32,735 bases of DNA from Rhizobacter sp. (GTDB lineage: Bacteria; Pseudomonadota; Gammaproteobacteria; Burkholderiales; Burkholderiaceae_C): the NCBI RefSeq assembly GCF_018780185.1, contig NZ_JADMJX010000084.1, forward strand, positions 1-32,735. Direction: 5' to 3'. A model generated the notes under the pieces. The model was given only the letters and a program-made list of their open reading frames with translations. It did no database searches and was not told where the DNA came from. Position numbers and translations under genes: made by a program. This document shows, piece by piece, positions 1-6,841 of this stretch. The first letter of the stretch is position 1. Every line of letters begins with the position of its first letter.

Positions 1-36
1 GAGGCCGATGAAACCGATGCTGGGGTTGCTGCTCAT
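1..36 (-). CDS. Partial Rossmann-fold oxidoreductase, N-terminus only
   Basis: Only the first 12 codons are inside the window. They read MSSNPSIGFIGL, which resembles the start of an NAD(P)-binding beta strand in the 3-hydroxyisobutyrate dehydrogenase type (GFIGLGxMG). The ATG overlaps the stop codon of iolC (ATGA), so the gene is probably the next member of the same operon and translationally coupled to it. The family call rests on a handful of residues; another Rossmann enzyme of inositol catabolism is equally possible. Confidence 0.45.
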   Translation of the reverse strand, partial: MSSNPSIGFIGL

Positions 37-2015
37 GCTGTTTTCTCTTTGGCGGTGGGGGAGACAGTGGTGATGGGGGCCTGCGGTGCGTCGCTGCGCG
101 CGTTGCACCACAGGTGGATGAGTCGCTGGTAGCGCGTGGCCACCTCGTCGATCACGCCGGCGTCGTCGAGCGTGCCGGCGAACCAGGCGGCCGCGGCATC
201 GGCAAAGATCGAGCGGCCGACCGCGAAGCCCTTGCACAGCGGCTGGTCGGCGGCGGCCCGAAAGCCGGTGGAGAGATCGGCCTCGCTTGCCTCCAGGCCG
301 AGCAGCAGCACGCCGCGGCAGTGCGGGTCGTGTTCGGTGATCACGGCGTTGATGCGCTGCCACGCGGCGGCGTCGGTGGGCGGCTGCAGCTTCCACCAGT
401 CGGGCCACACGCCGGCGGCATAGATCTGCCGCATGGCGCGCGCCATGGTGTCGGCGTCGGCCGGGATCTCGCGCGGCGGGATCACCTCCACCAGCAGCTC
501 GTGCCCGGTGGCGTTGCAGGCGTCGGCCAGGGCCACGACGGTGCGCAACTGTTCGGCGGCCAGCTCGGGTGGGTCGTCGGGGTGGTGGGCCAGCAGGCAC
601 TTCACCACGTGCTCGCCGGGCCAGGTGCGCAGCGCCAGCGCGACGTTGGTGCCGGCCTCGAACGCGAGCGGTCGCGAGCCGGGCCGCTCGACCGGGCGGC
701 CGACCCACCAACCGGCGCCGGTGAGCTGGGGCAACACGTCTTCGCCGTAGCGGCCGTCGATGATCACGCCCGGCGTCGGAAAGCCGGCCGCGCCGCCCGC
801 GCTGGCCTGGGCGGTGTCGTAGCCCTGGCGTGCCGCTTGCGCAACCAGCTGCTTGAAGTCGGCGATGCGCGCCGTGGCCGCGCCATGGCGGCTGGCCAGG
901 TCTTCGAGCTGCGAGCGGTGGTCGAAGGCCAACACGGCGAGCGACCCCCAGCGCCGCGTTCGGGTGGAGGCACGGTGCAACTGCTCCAGCCGGGCGTCTT
1001 CGCGCAGGCGGCGCGTGGGCGAGCCGTGCTGCAGGAAGTGCTGGAGTTCGTCCCAGCTCGGCATGGCCGGTGCGCAGCCGTGGCGCGAGACCACAATCGC
1101 GCCGCAGGCGTTGGCATAGCGCAGTGTCTGGGGCAGCGGCTCGTTGCGCACCCAGCCGCGCAGCAGGCCGGCCATGAAGGCGTCACCCGCGCCGAGCACG
1201 TTGAACACCTCGACCGGGAAACCCGGGCCGGTGACCCCGTCTTCCACACTTGCCGGGATCGGGCCCTCGAAGGCCACGCAGCCCATCGGCCCGCGCTTCA
1301 TCACGATCAGCGCCTTCGACACTTCGCGGATGCGCCGCAGCGCCGCCAGGTTGTCGCTGAAGCCGCCGGCGATGTGGATCTCTTCTTCGGTGCCGACGAT
1401 CAGGTCGCACAGCGGCAGCACTTTTTGCAGATGCGCGCTGACTTGCTCCGACGGCACATAACGCTGCTCGCCCAGGCCGGGCGACGTGAGGCCCCACAGC
1501 ACCGGGCGGTAGTCGATGTCGAGCGCGATGCGTGTGCCGGCGGCGCGTGCGGCCTCGATGGCGCTCATGCAGGCGTCGAAGGTCTGCGCGTTGGAGAGGT
1601 GCGTGCCCGACAGCAGCAGCGTCTGGGCCGAGGCCACGAAGGCCGGGTCGATGTCGGCCACCGAGAGTGCCATGTCGGCGCACTGCTCGCGGTAGAAGAC
1701 CAGCGGGAAGGTGTCGCGGTCGCGGATGCCGAGGAAGACGAGCGCGGTCAGGCGCTTCGGGTCGGTGCGCACCTGCGACACGTCCACGCCCTCGGCCGCC
1801 AGCGACTCGCGCACGAAGCGGCCGTTGTGCTCGTCGCCCACGCGGGTGATCATGCCGGCCTTCAGGCCCAGGCGCGAGGCACCCACCGCGGTGTTGCACG
1901 GCGAGCCGCCCAGGTACTTGGCGAACGACTGCACGTCTTCGAGCCGCCCGCCGATTTGTTCGCCATACAGATCGACCGCCGCGCGGCCCATGCAGATCAG
2001 TTCCAGTGCACGCAT
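33..2015 (-). CDS. iolC: Bifunctional 5-dehydro-2-deoxygluconokinase with C-terminal DUF2090 aldolase-like domain (IolC)
   Basis: The 660-residue protein has two parts. Residues 1 to about 330 are a PfkB/ribokinase-type sugar kinase: a glycine-rich substrate motif (LGGSPCNTAVGASRLG, about 35-50) and the second PfkB signature NVLGAGDAF, with the predicted catalytic base Asp278. Residues from about 355 onward (SLAVLAFDHRSQLEDL) match the DUF2090 domain that is fused to IolC in many proteobacteria and is thought to act as the 2-deoxy-5-keto-D-gluconate-6-phosphate aldolase. By family knowledge the kinase phosphorylates 5-dehydro-2-deoxygluconate in cytoplasmic myo-inositol breakdown and the fused domain would cleave the product. 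The start is firm: an AAGGGAGG ribosome site lies about 7 nt before the ATG, and the ATG directly follows the TGA of the upstream regulator. The fusion is longer than a stand-alone IolC (about 325 residues). Confidence 0.93.
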   Translation of the reverse strand: MRALELICMGRAAVDLYGEQIGGRLEDVQSFAKYLGGSPCNTAVGASRLGLKAGMITRVGDEHNGRFVRESLAAEGVDVSQVRTDPKRLTALVFLGIRDRDTFPLVFYREQCADMALSVADIDPAFVASAQTLLLSGTHLSNAQTFDACMSAIEAARAAGTRIALDIDYRPVLWGLTSPGLGEQRYVPSEQVSAHLQKVLPLCDLIVGTEEEIHIAGGFSDNLAALRRIREVSKALIVMKRGPMGCVAFEGPIPASVEDGVTGPGFPVEVFNVLGAGDAFMAGLLRGWVRNEPLPQTLRYANACGAIVVSRHGCAPAMPSWDELQHFLQHGSPTRRLREDARLEQLHRASTRTRRWGSLAVLAFDHRSQLEDLASRHGAATARIADFKQLVAQAARQGYDTAQASAGGAAGFPTPGVIIDGRYGEDVLPQLTGAGWWVGRPVERPGSRPLAFEAGTNVALALRTWPGEHVVKCLLAHHPDDPPELAAEQLRTVVALADACNATGHELLVEVIPPREIPADADTMARAMRQIYAAGVWPDWWKLQPPTDAAAWQRINAVITEHDPHCRGVLLLGLEASEADLSTGFRAAADQPLCKGFAVGRSIFADAAAAWFAGTLDDAGVIDEVATRYQRLIHLWCNARSDAPQAPITTVSPTAKEKTA

Positions 2016-2915
2016 TCAGCGGCCTCCCTTGCCGTTGGTGGGGCGTTTTGTCTTGGTGGCCGGTTTGCCGGTCGTTTTGGCGGCGCCGCGCGCCGATTGC
2101 TCGGTCAGCTGGTGGCCGGTGCTCACCACCACGGCCTGGGCCAGGCAGAGCGGCGCCACCAGCGAGCGGAAGGCCTTCTCCGCCCCCAGGCTCAGCTCGA
2201 AGCACACGCGCGCCGACGGCTTGAGCGGCGACAGGGCGCTGTCGGTGATGGCGATCACCGGGATGCCGCGCGCATGCGCAGCGTTGGCCGCGTCGATCAC
2301 CTCTTGCGAGTAGCTGTGGAAGCTCGCGACGATCAGCACGTCTTCGGGCTCGATGTTGTTCAGCGAGTTGGCCAGCATGCCGCCCAGGCCGTCGATCAGG
2401 TAGGTCTTGAGTTCGAGCTGGCTCAGTGCATAGGCCAGGTACGAGGCCACCGGGAAGGCGCGCCGCTGGGCCAGCACGTGCACGTGGCGCGCCGCGCAGA
2501 TCAGCTTGGCGGCGCTCGTGATGTCGGCCTCGGCCACGTTTTCTTCGAGCTGCCCGAGCTCGGACACGGCCTCGCCCACGAACTGGTGCAACACGCCCGA
2601 GCCGCCGTTGTTGGCCTTGCCGTGGCGGCGCAACTGGTCGATGCGCTCGCGGTAGCTGACCGAGCGCTCGACCAGGTGCTCGCGGAACACACCCTGCATC
2701 TCGGAGAAGCCACCAAACTCGAGCGCATTGGCGAATCGGATCAGCGCCGAAGGCTGCACACCGGCCGCATCGGCCACCGCCGCCACCGTGCCGAGCGCGA
2801 GCTCGTTGGGCTTGTCGAGTGCAAAGCGGGCGATCAGCTGCAGTTGTTTGGGCAGCGTGGGGTAGGCGCGTGAGATGGCGTCTTTGAGGTCGTCGTAGTT
2901 CAGAGCGGCGGTCAT
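2016..2915 (-). CDS. MurR/RpiR-family transcriptional regulator of the inositol operon (IolR-like)
   Basis: This is an RpiR-type repressor or activator. The N-terminal third is a helix-turn-helix (VAAVADAAGVQPSALIRFANALEFGGFSEMQ, quoted in part: ADAAGVQPSALIRFANALEF). The C-terminal half is a SIS sugar-phosphate-binding domain (LIVASFHSYSQEVIDAANAA, then IPVIAITDSALSPL). The C-terminal tail is lysine- and glycine-rich. The open frame can begin at a GTG at 2948, but that start would run into the operator-like repeats, so I prefer the ATG at 2915, giving 299 residues; neither has a clear Shine-Dalgarno. It is the first gene of the iolC transcription unit and divergent from livM, so it probably senses an inositol-derived phosphate and controls both directions, including itself. 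The effector is inferred. Confidence 0.88.
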   Translation of the reverse strand: MTAALNYDDLKDAISRAYPTLPKQLQLIARFALDKPNELALGTVAAVADAAGVQPSALIRFANALEFGGFSEMQGVFREHLVERSVSYRERIDQLRRHGKANNGGSGVLHQFVGEAVSELGQLEENVAEADITSAAKLICAARHVHVLAQRRAFPVASYLAYALSQLELKTYLIDGLGGMLANSLNNIEPEDVLIVASFHSYSQEVIDAANAAHARGIPVIAITDSALSPLKPSARVCFELSLGAEKAFRSLVAPLCLAQAVVVSTGHQLTEQSARGAAKTTGKPATKTKRPTNGKGGR

Positions 2916-2949
2916 CGGGTTTTCACAGGTGTCAAACACATCAAACACA

Positions 2950-2983
2950 GAACAAACGTTCTTGCATGAACGGAGAATAGAAC
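2950..2983. promoter_or_regulatory. Candidate RpiR operator in the divergent iol/liv promoter region
   Basis: Four GAAC/GTTC half-sites lie close together: GAAC at 2950, GTTC at 2958, GAAC at 2968 and GAAC at 2980. The first pair gives the palindrome GAAC-AAAC-GTTC and the second gives GTTC-TTGCAT-GAAC, sharing the middle half-site. A weak plus-strand promoter, TTGCAT (2962) 17 nt before TACATT (2985), overlaps them. Position between regulator and livM suggests an RpiR binding site; this is inferred from symmetry and position only. Confidence 0.5.
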
Positions 2984-3020
2984 ATACATTTCATCCTGTC
3001 CAGCATTTGTTTCATTCGAC

Positions 3021-4046
3021 ATGTCCACACAAACCCGACCTGCCCCGCTCGTCACCACGCCGATGGTGTTCACCGTGGCCCTGCTTGCCAGCACACCCCT
3101 GTGGCTGAGTCAGGTGGGGCTGTACCAGTACCTCGCGCTTGAAATCATGATCTGGATGATGTTTGCGCTGGGCCACAACCTGCTGCTCGGCTACGGCGGC
3201 CTGCCCTCGTTCGGGCACGGGGCCTACTTCGGTGTGGGGGCCTATGCCTTCGGCCTGCTGCAGCAGCGTGCCGATGCCGGTTTGCTCGCCGGCCTGCTGG
3301 GCGCGGTGTTGCTGAGCGCCGTAGCCGGCATGCTGGTGGGCGCGTTCATCTCGCACAAGCGCGGCATCTATTACGCGCTGCTCACCATCGCCTTCGGCCA
3401 GGTGTTCTGGTTTGCGGCGGTCAAGCTGCACGGCATCACCGGTGGTGAAGACGGCTTGCTCAACATCAAGCGGCCCGACCTCTCGCTTGGCTTCATCGAC
3501 ATCAAGCTCGGCAGCAACGAAGCCTTCTTCTACTTCGCGCTGGTGCTGTTTGCGCTGGTGCTGGTGGCGCTGTGGCGGCTGATCCACTCGCCGTTCGGGC
3601 GCGTGCTGCGCGCCATCAAGCAAAACGAGATGCGCGCCGCCTTCGTGGGCCACAACGTGTGGCTCTACAAGTGGCTGGCCTTTACGCTGTCGGCGAGCGT
3701 GGCGGGCCTGGCGGGTGCGCTTTTCGCGATGGCGCAGCAATCGGCCTACCCCAACGTCATGAGTCTGCACAACTCGGGCTTCGTCGTGATGATGGTGCTG
3801 ATCGGTGGCGGCCTGGTGAGCTTCTGGGGCCCGGTGATCGGCGCGCTGGTGTTCATCCTGACGAGAGACTTGCTGGGCGCCTACACCGAGACCTGGCTGC
3901 TCTGGTACGGCCTGGTGTTCATGGTGATGGTGCTGTTCCAGCCCGACGGCGTGGCCGGTGCGTGGCAGAAGGCGCGGGCACGCTTGGCGCGGCGCAAACA
4001 ACCGGCTCCTGCACCGTCCCTCAACCACACCCCGAAGGAGGCATGA
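3021..4046 (+). CDS. Branched-chain amino acid type ABC transporter permease (LivM family)
   Basis: This 341-residue inner-membrane permease has many hydrophobic segments and the LivM-type sequence around LLLGYGGLPSFGHGAYFGVG, followed by the cytoplasmic coupling region (LIHSPFGRVLRAIKQNEMRA). It would form the membrane channel of a HAAT-family importer. It is the first gene of a plus-strand operon; the stop overlaps the livG region. No convincing Shine-Dalgarno precedes the ATG at 3021, and a later ATG at 3063 would remove only the polar N-terminus. The usual partner permease LivH and a periplasmic binding protein are absent from this window. Divergence from the inositol regulator suggests a polyol or inositol-derived substrate rather than amino acids, but this is inference. 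Confidence 0.88.
   Translation: MSTQTRPAPLVTTPMVFTVALLASTPLWLSQVGLYQYLALEIMIWMMFALGHNLLLGYGGLPSFGHGAYFGVGAYAFGLLQQRADAGLLAGLLGAVLLSAVAGMLVGAFISHKRGIYYALLTIAFGQVFWFAAVKLHGITGGEDGLLNIKRPDLSLGFIDIKLGSNEAFFYFALVLFALVLVALWRLIHSPFGRVLRAIKQNEMRAAFVGHNVWLYKWLAFTLSASVAGLAGALFAMAQQSAYPNVMSLHNSGFVVMMVLIGGGLVSFWGPVIGALVFILTRDLLGAYTETWLLWYGLVFMVMVLFQPDGVAGAWQKARARLARRKQPAPAPSLNHTPKEA
4035..4041 (+). promoter_or_regulatory. Ribosome binding site deciding the livG start
   Basis: AAGGAGG sits only 1 nt before the ATG at 4043 but 7 nt before the ATG at 4049. Normal spacing favours 4049 as the true start, giving MALFEATQL as the N-terminus. Confidence 0.75.
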
Positions 4047-4048
4047 AC

Positions 4049-4792
4049 ATGGCCCTCTTTGAAGCCACCCAACTGCACAAGCGTTTTGGCGACAACGTGG
4101 TGCTGGAGAGCATCTCTCTCGCCTTCGAAGAAGGCCAGCTGAACGGCATCATGGGCCCCAACGGCGCGGGCAAGACCACCTGCTTCAACGTGCTGACCGG
4201 GCGCTACAAACCCGACCGCGGCACGGTCAAGTTCGCGGGCGAAGACATCACCGGCCTGTCGCCGCGCGAGATCGCCTGCAAGGGCGTGTCGCGCTCGTTC
4301 CAGATCATGAATCTGTTCGACGACGACAGCGCGCTCGACAACGTGCTGATCGCCTTGCCCTCGGTGCGCGCCAAGGGCTACTCGATGGCGAGCGACCTCG
4401 GCCGCGACAGCGCCGCGCACGACGAGGCCGCCGCCATCCTGGCCCGCGTGGGCCTGGCCGGCAAGGAGCGGGTGCAGGCCGAGAGCCTGTCGTATGGCGA
4501 ACGGCGTGCGCTGGAGATCGGCGTGGCGCTCGCCGCAAGGCCGCGCCTCTTGTTCCTCGACGAGCCCACCGCCGGCCTCGGCAGCGAAGGCACGGCGCGC
4601 CTGGCCGAGTTGATCGCCGAACTCAAACGCCAACTCACCATCGTCATCATCGAGCACGACATGCATTTCCTGTTCAGCCTGGCCGATCGCATCTCGGTCA
4701 TCCACTGGGGCCAGGTCATCGCCCAGGGTGACCCCGACGGGCTGCGCGACAACCCGTGGGTGCAACGCTCCAACCTGGGAGCGGTGGCATGA
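4049..4792 (+). CDS. ABC transporter ATP-binding protein (LivG family)
   Basis: This is a complete 247-residue nucleotide-binding subunit. Walker A is GPNGAGKTT with Lys42, the Q-loop region reads SRSFQIMNLF, the signature is LSYGE at about 147-151, Walker B is LLFLDEP with Asp171, and the switch histidine is His203 in IIEHD. These are the features of a working ATPase that powers import through LivM. The first ATG at 4043 is too close to the Shine-Dalgarno, so the 4049 ATG is chosen. The stop codon overlaps the livF start (ATGA), indicating translational coupling. Confidence 0.92.
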   Translation: MALFEATQLHKRFGDNVVLESISLAFEEGQLNGIMGPNGAGKTTCFNVLTGRYKPDRGTVKFAGEDITGLSPREIACKGVSRSFQIMNLFDDDSALDNVLIALPSVRAKGYSMASDLGRDSAAHDEAAAILARVGLAGKERVQAESLSYGERRALEIGVALAARPRLLFLDEPTAGLGSEGTARLAELIAELKRQLTIVIIEHDMHFLFSLADRISVIHWGQVIAQGDPDGLRDNPWVQRSNLGAVA

Positions 4793-5520
4793 GCGCGGTG
4801 TTGAAACCTTCCGCATCGGAGTCGGTGCTGTGCATCGACAACATCGAAACCTTCTACGGCGAAACGCAGGCACTGTTCGGCGTGTCGCTCAGCATTGCTC
4901 CCGGCGAGGTGGTGGCCCTGCTCGGCCCCAACGGGGCGGGCAAGACGACCACGTTGCGCTCGATTCTGGGCCTCACGCCGCCGCGGCGTGGGCGCATCCA
5001 CTTCGACGGGCAGGACGTCACGCGCCGCCCCACGCACGAGATCGCCGCCATGGGCGTCGGCTGGGTGCCCGACGACCGGCGCATCTTCCCCACGCTGACC
5101 GTGGCGCGCAACCTCGCCATCGCGCGCAAGAAGACGCGCTTCCGTTCCTGGAACGAGAAGGAGTGCTTCGAGATCTTCACCGCGCTCGAATACCTGATGC
5201 AGCGCGAATGCGAAAACCTCTCGGGCGGCGAGATGCAGATGGTCGCGATCTCGCGCGCCCTGCTGGGTTCGCCTGGCCTGGTGCTGTTCGACGAGCCGAG
5301 CCAGGGGCTTGCGCCCAAGGTGGTGCAAGACGTGATGTCGACCGTGCTGCGGCTCAAGCGCGAAGGCGTGTCGGTGCTGCTGGTCGAGCAGAACGTGGCC
5401 TGTGCGCTCGGCGTGGCCGACCGTGTGATCGTGATGCGCCACGGCAAGGTGGTGCACGAAGGCCCGGCCGAGCCGCTGCGCCAGGACCCTGACCTGCAAC
5501 GACGTCTGCTAGGAATCTGA
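4789..5520 (+). CDS. ABC transporter ATP-binding protein (LivF family)
   Basis: This 243-residue subunit is the second full ATPase of the transporter. Walker A is GPNGAGKTT with Lys52, the LivF-typical WVPDDRRIFPTLTV follows, the signature is LSGGE at about 144-148, Walker B is VLFDEPSQGL with Asp168 and Glu169, and the last conserved segment is LLVEQN. The ORF track begins upstream at 4756, inside livG; the ATG at 4789 overlapping the livG stop gives the normal family length and is preferred. It would pair with LivG as an asymmetric ATPase heterodimer. Confidence 0.92.
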   Translation: MSAVLKPSASESVLCIDNIETFYGETQALFGVSLSIAPGEVVALLGPNGAGKTTTLRSILGLTPPRRGRIHFDGQDVTRRPTHEIAAMGVGWVPDDRRIFPTLTVARNLAIARKKTRFRSWNEKECFEIFTALEYLMQRECENLSGGEMQMVAISRALLGSPGLVLFDEPSQGLAPKVVQDVMSTVLRLKREGVSVLLVEQNVACALGVADRVIVMRHGKVVHEGPAEPLRQDPDLQRRLLGI

Positions 5521-5524
5521 CGCC

Positions 5525-6175
5525 ATGAGCTCTCAACCCCTTCTCCAAGTGCAAGGCCTCGTCAAGCGCTACCAGCGCGGATGGCCGCAACGCCAGACCA
5601 CCTTCTGCCTGGAAGCCGACTTCCAGATCGACGGCCCCGCCATCGTCGGCGTGATGGGTGCCAACGGCGCCGGCAAGACGACGATGTTCGAGCTGATCAC
5701 CGGCAGCAACCTGCCCACCGATGGGCGCGTGCTGGTGGCCGGGCAAGACATCCACCGGGTGCGCTACCGCGAGCGTGACCGCCTCGCGTTGCACTACCAC
5801 CAGTCGTACCAGGTGCGTTCGTTCACCCGCACCCACCCGGCCTTCATGCTGGAGCACGCGGCCAGCGAGCGTGCGCAGGTCCACCTGTTCGACGAGCCGC
5901 AGTTCAACACGCAAGACGGCTACATCGGCTTCATGCTCGATTTCTTCCGCCGGCTTCGCGCAGAAGGACGGCTGGTGTTCCTGTGCCTGCACCCCAACGA
6001 GCCGGTGCACCTGGACATCTTCAACGAGGTCTGCGACCGCTACCTCTTCGTGCACAAGGACGAATCGCGCGTCAGCCGCGTGATGCAGGCCGGCTCGCTC
6101 CACCAGCTGGCGCGCGATGCCCGCGTGCGCCACTACCTCGGCAAGCTGGCGCCACTGGCCGACAAGGCGGCTTGA
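5525..6175 (+). CDS. Atypical ABC-fold ATPase lacking the signature motif
   Basis: The 216-residue protein looks like an ABC ATPase with its helical subdomain removed. Walker A GANGAGKTT (Lys51), a Q-loop-like YHQSYQVRSF (about 91-100), Walker B VHLFDEP (Asp123, Glu124) and a possible switch histidine (His156 in CLHPNEP) are all visible. No LSGGQ-like signature exists: Walker B follows the Q-loop almost at once. The distance from Walker A lysine to Walker B aspartate is 72 residues, against 129 in the neighbouring LivG. The reading frame is intact with an AGGAA site about 9 nt upstream, and it starts 4 nt after livF, so this is not an obvious pseudogene. It might regulate or partner LivG/LivF, or act outside transport. 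The family is not one I can name. Confidence 0.75.
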   Translation: MSSQPLLQVQGLVKRYQRGWPQRQTTFCLEADFQIDGPAIVGVMGANGAGKTTMFELITGSNLPTDGRVLVAGQDIHRVRYRERDRLALHYHQSYQVRSFTRTHPAFMLEHAASERAQVHLFDEPQFNTQDGYIGFMLDFFRRLRAEGRLVFLCLHPNEPVHLDIFNEVCDRYLFVHKDESRVSRVMQAGSLHQLARDARVRHYLGKLAPLADKAA

Positions 6176-6179
6176 CACA

Positions 6180-6197
6180 CCTGCCCGAAAGGGCAGG
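6180..6197 (+). terminator. Hairpin at the end of the liv-like operon
   Basis: CCTGCCC-GAAA-GGGCAGG forms a perfect 7-bp stem with a GAAA tetraloop, 4 nt after the stop of the atypical ATPase gene. There is no strong T run after it, so termination efficiency is uncertain. Confidence 0.55.
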
Positions 6198-6232
6198 GTC
6201 GTGTTCGCAGCGCTGCGGCGAGAATCGCGCCG

Positions 6233-6841
6233 ATGAAGTTGCTGCTGGTAGATGACCACCCGCTGTTCGGCGTGGGCTTTGCGCATGCGCTGACGCATGC
6301 GCAGGCTGGCGTCGAGGTGCAGACCGCGCTGACGCTCGACCAGGGCCTCGCGCTGGCGGCACAGACCCGCGAGCTCGACGTGGTGCTGATCGACTACCGC
6401 CTGGGCGGTGACAACGGTCTCGACGGGCTGCGCCGCTTCGGCGCGAGCCACCCGCTGGTGGCGCGGGTGCTGATCTCGGGCGATGAAGACACGGCCCTCG
6501 CCGCCCGCGCGCGGGCCGCCGGGGCGGCCGCCTTCCTGGGCAAGTCGCTCGCCATCGGCCAGGTGCTCGAGGCCTTGCAGATGGTGTGCAATGGGGGCGA
6601 GCATTTCAGCCACGCCGCTGCGGCGCTCTCACAGCGGGGTGCCGGCGACGCCGCACCGACGGCACGCCAGCTCGAAGTGCTGTCGCTCATCGCACGCGGC
6701 CGGCAGAACAAGCACATCGCCGACGAACTGGGCATTGCCGAGCGCACGGTGAAGCTGCATGTCACGGCGCTGCTCGATGCCCTGGGCGCGAGCAACCGCA
6801 CCCACCTGCTCGTGCGGGCGCGTGAGGTGGGGTTGCTGTAG
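6233..6841 (+). CDS. NarL/LuxR-type response regulator
   Basis: This 202-residue two-component regulator has an N-terminal receiver domain with acidic residues Asp7/Asp8, predicted phosphoacceptor Asp54 (VVLIDYRLGG) and conserved Lys104 (FLGKSLA). The C-terminal LuxR-type helix-turn-helix lies at about 138-200 (ARQLEVLSLIARGRQNKHIA, then LGIAERTVKLHV). It binds DNA when phosphorylated, by family knowledge. Its stop codon directly abuts the start of the hybrid kinase gene, so the two are probably a cognate pair made from one mRNA. The target genes are unknown; the liv-like operon upstream and the lipoprotein genes downstream are the nearest candidates. Confidence 0.92.
   Translation: MKLLLVDDHPLFGVGFAHALTHAQAGVEVQTALTLDQGLALAAQTRELDVVLIDYRLGGDNGLDGLRRFGASHPLVARVLISGDEDTALAARARAAGAAAFLGKSLAIGQVLEALQMVCNGGEHFSHAAAALSQRGAGDAAPTARQLEVLSLIARGRQNKHIADELGIAERTVKLHVTALLDALGASNRTHLLVRAREVGLL

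Noticed and set aside
114-2873. A 919-residue open frame antisense to iolC and the RpiR gene
   Set aside because: It spans two well-supported genes on the other strand, is rich in Arg/Gly/Ala/His shadow composition and shows no domain. High-GC codon bias keeps antisense frames open.
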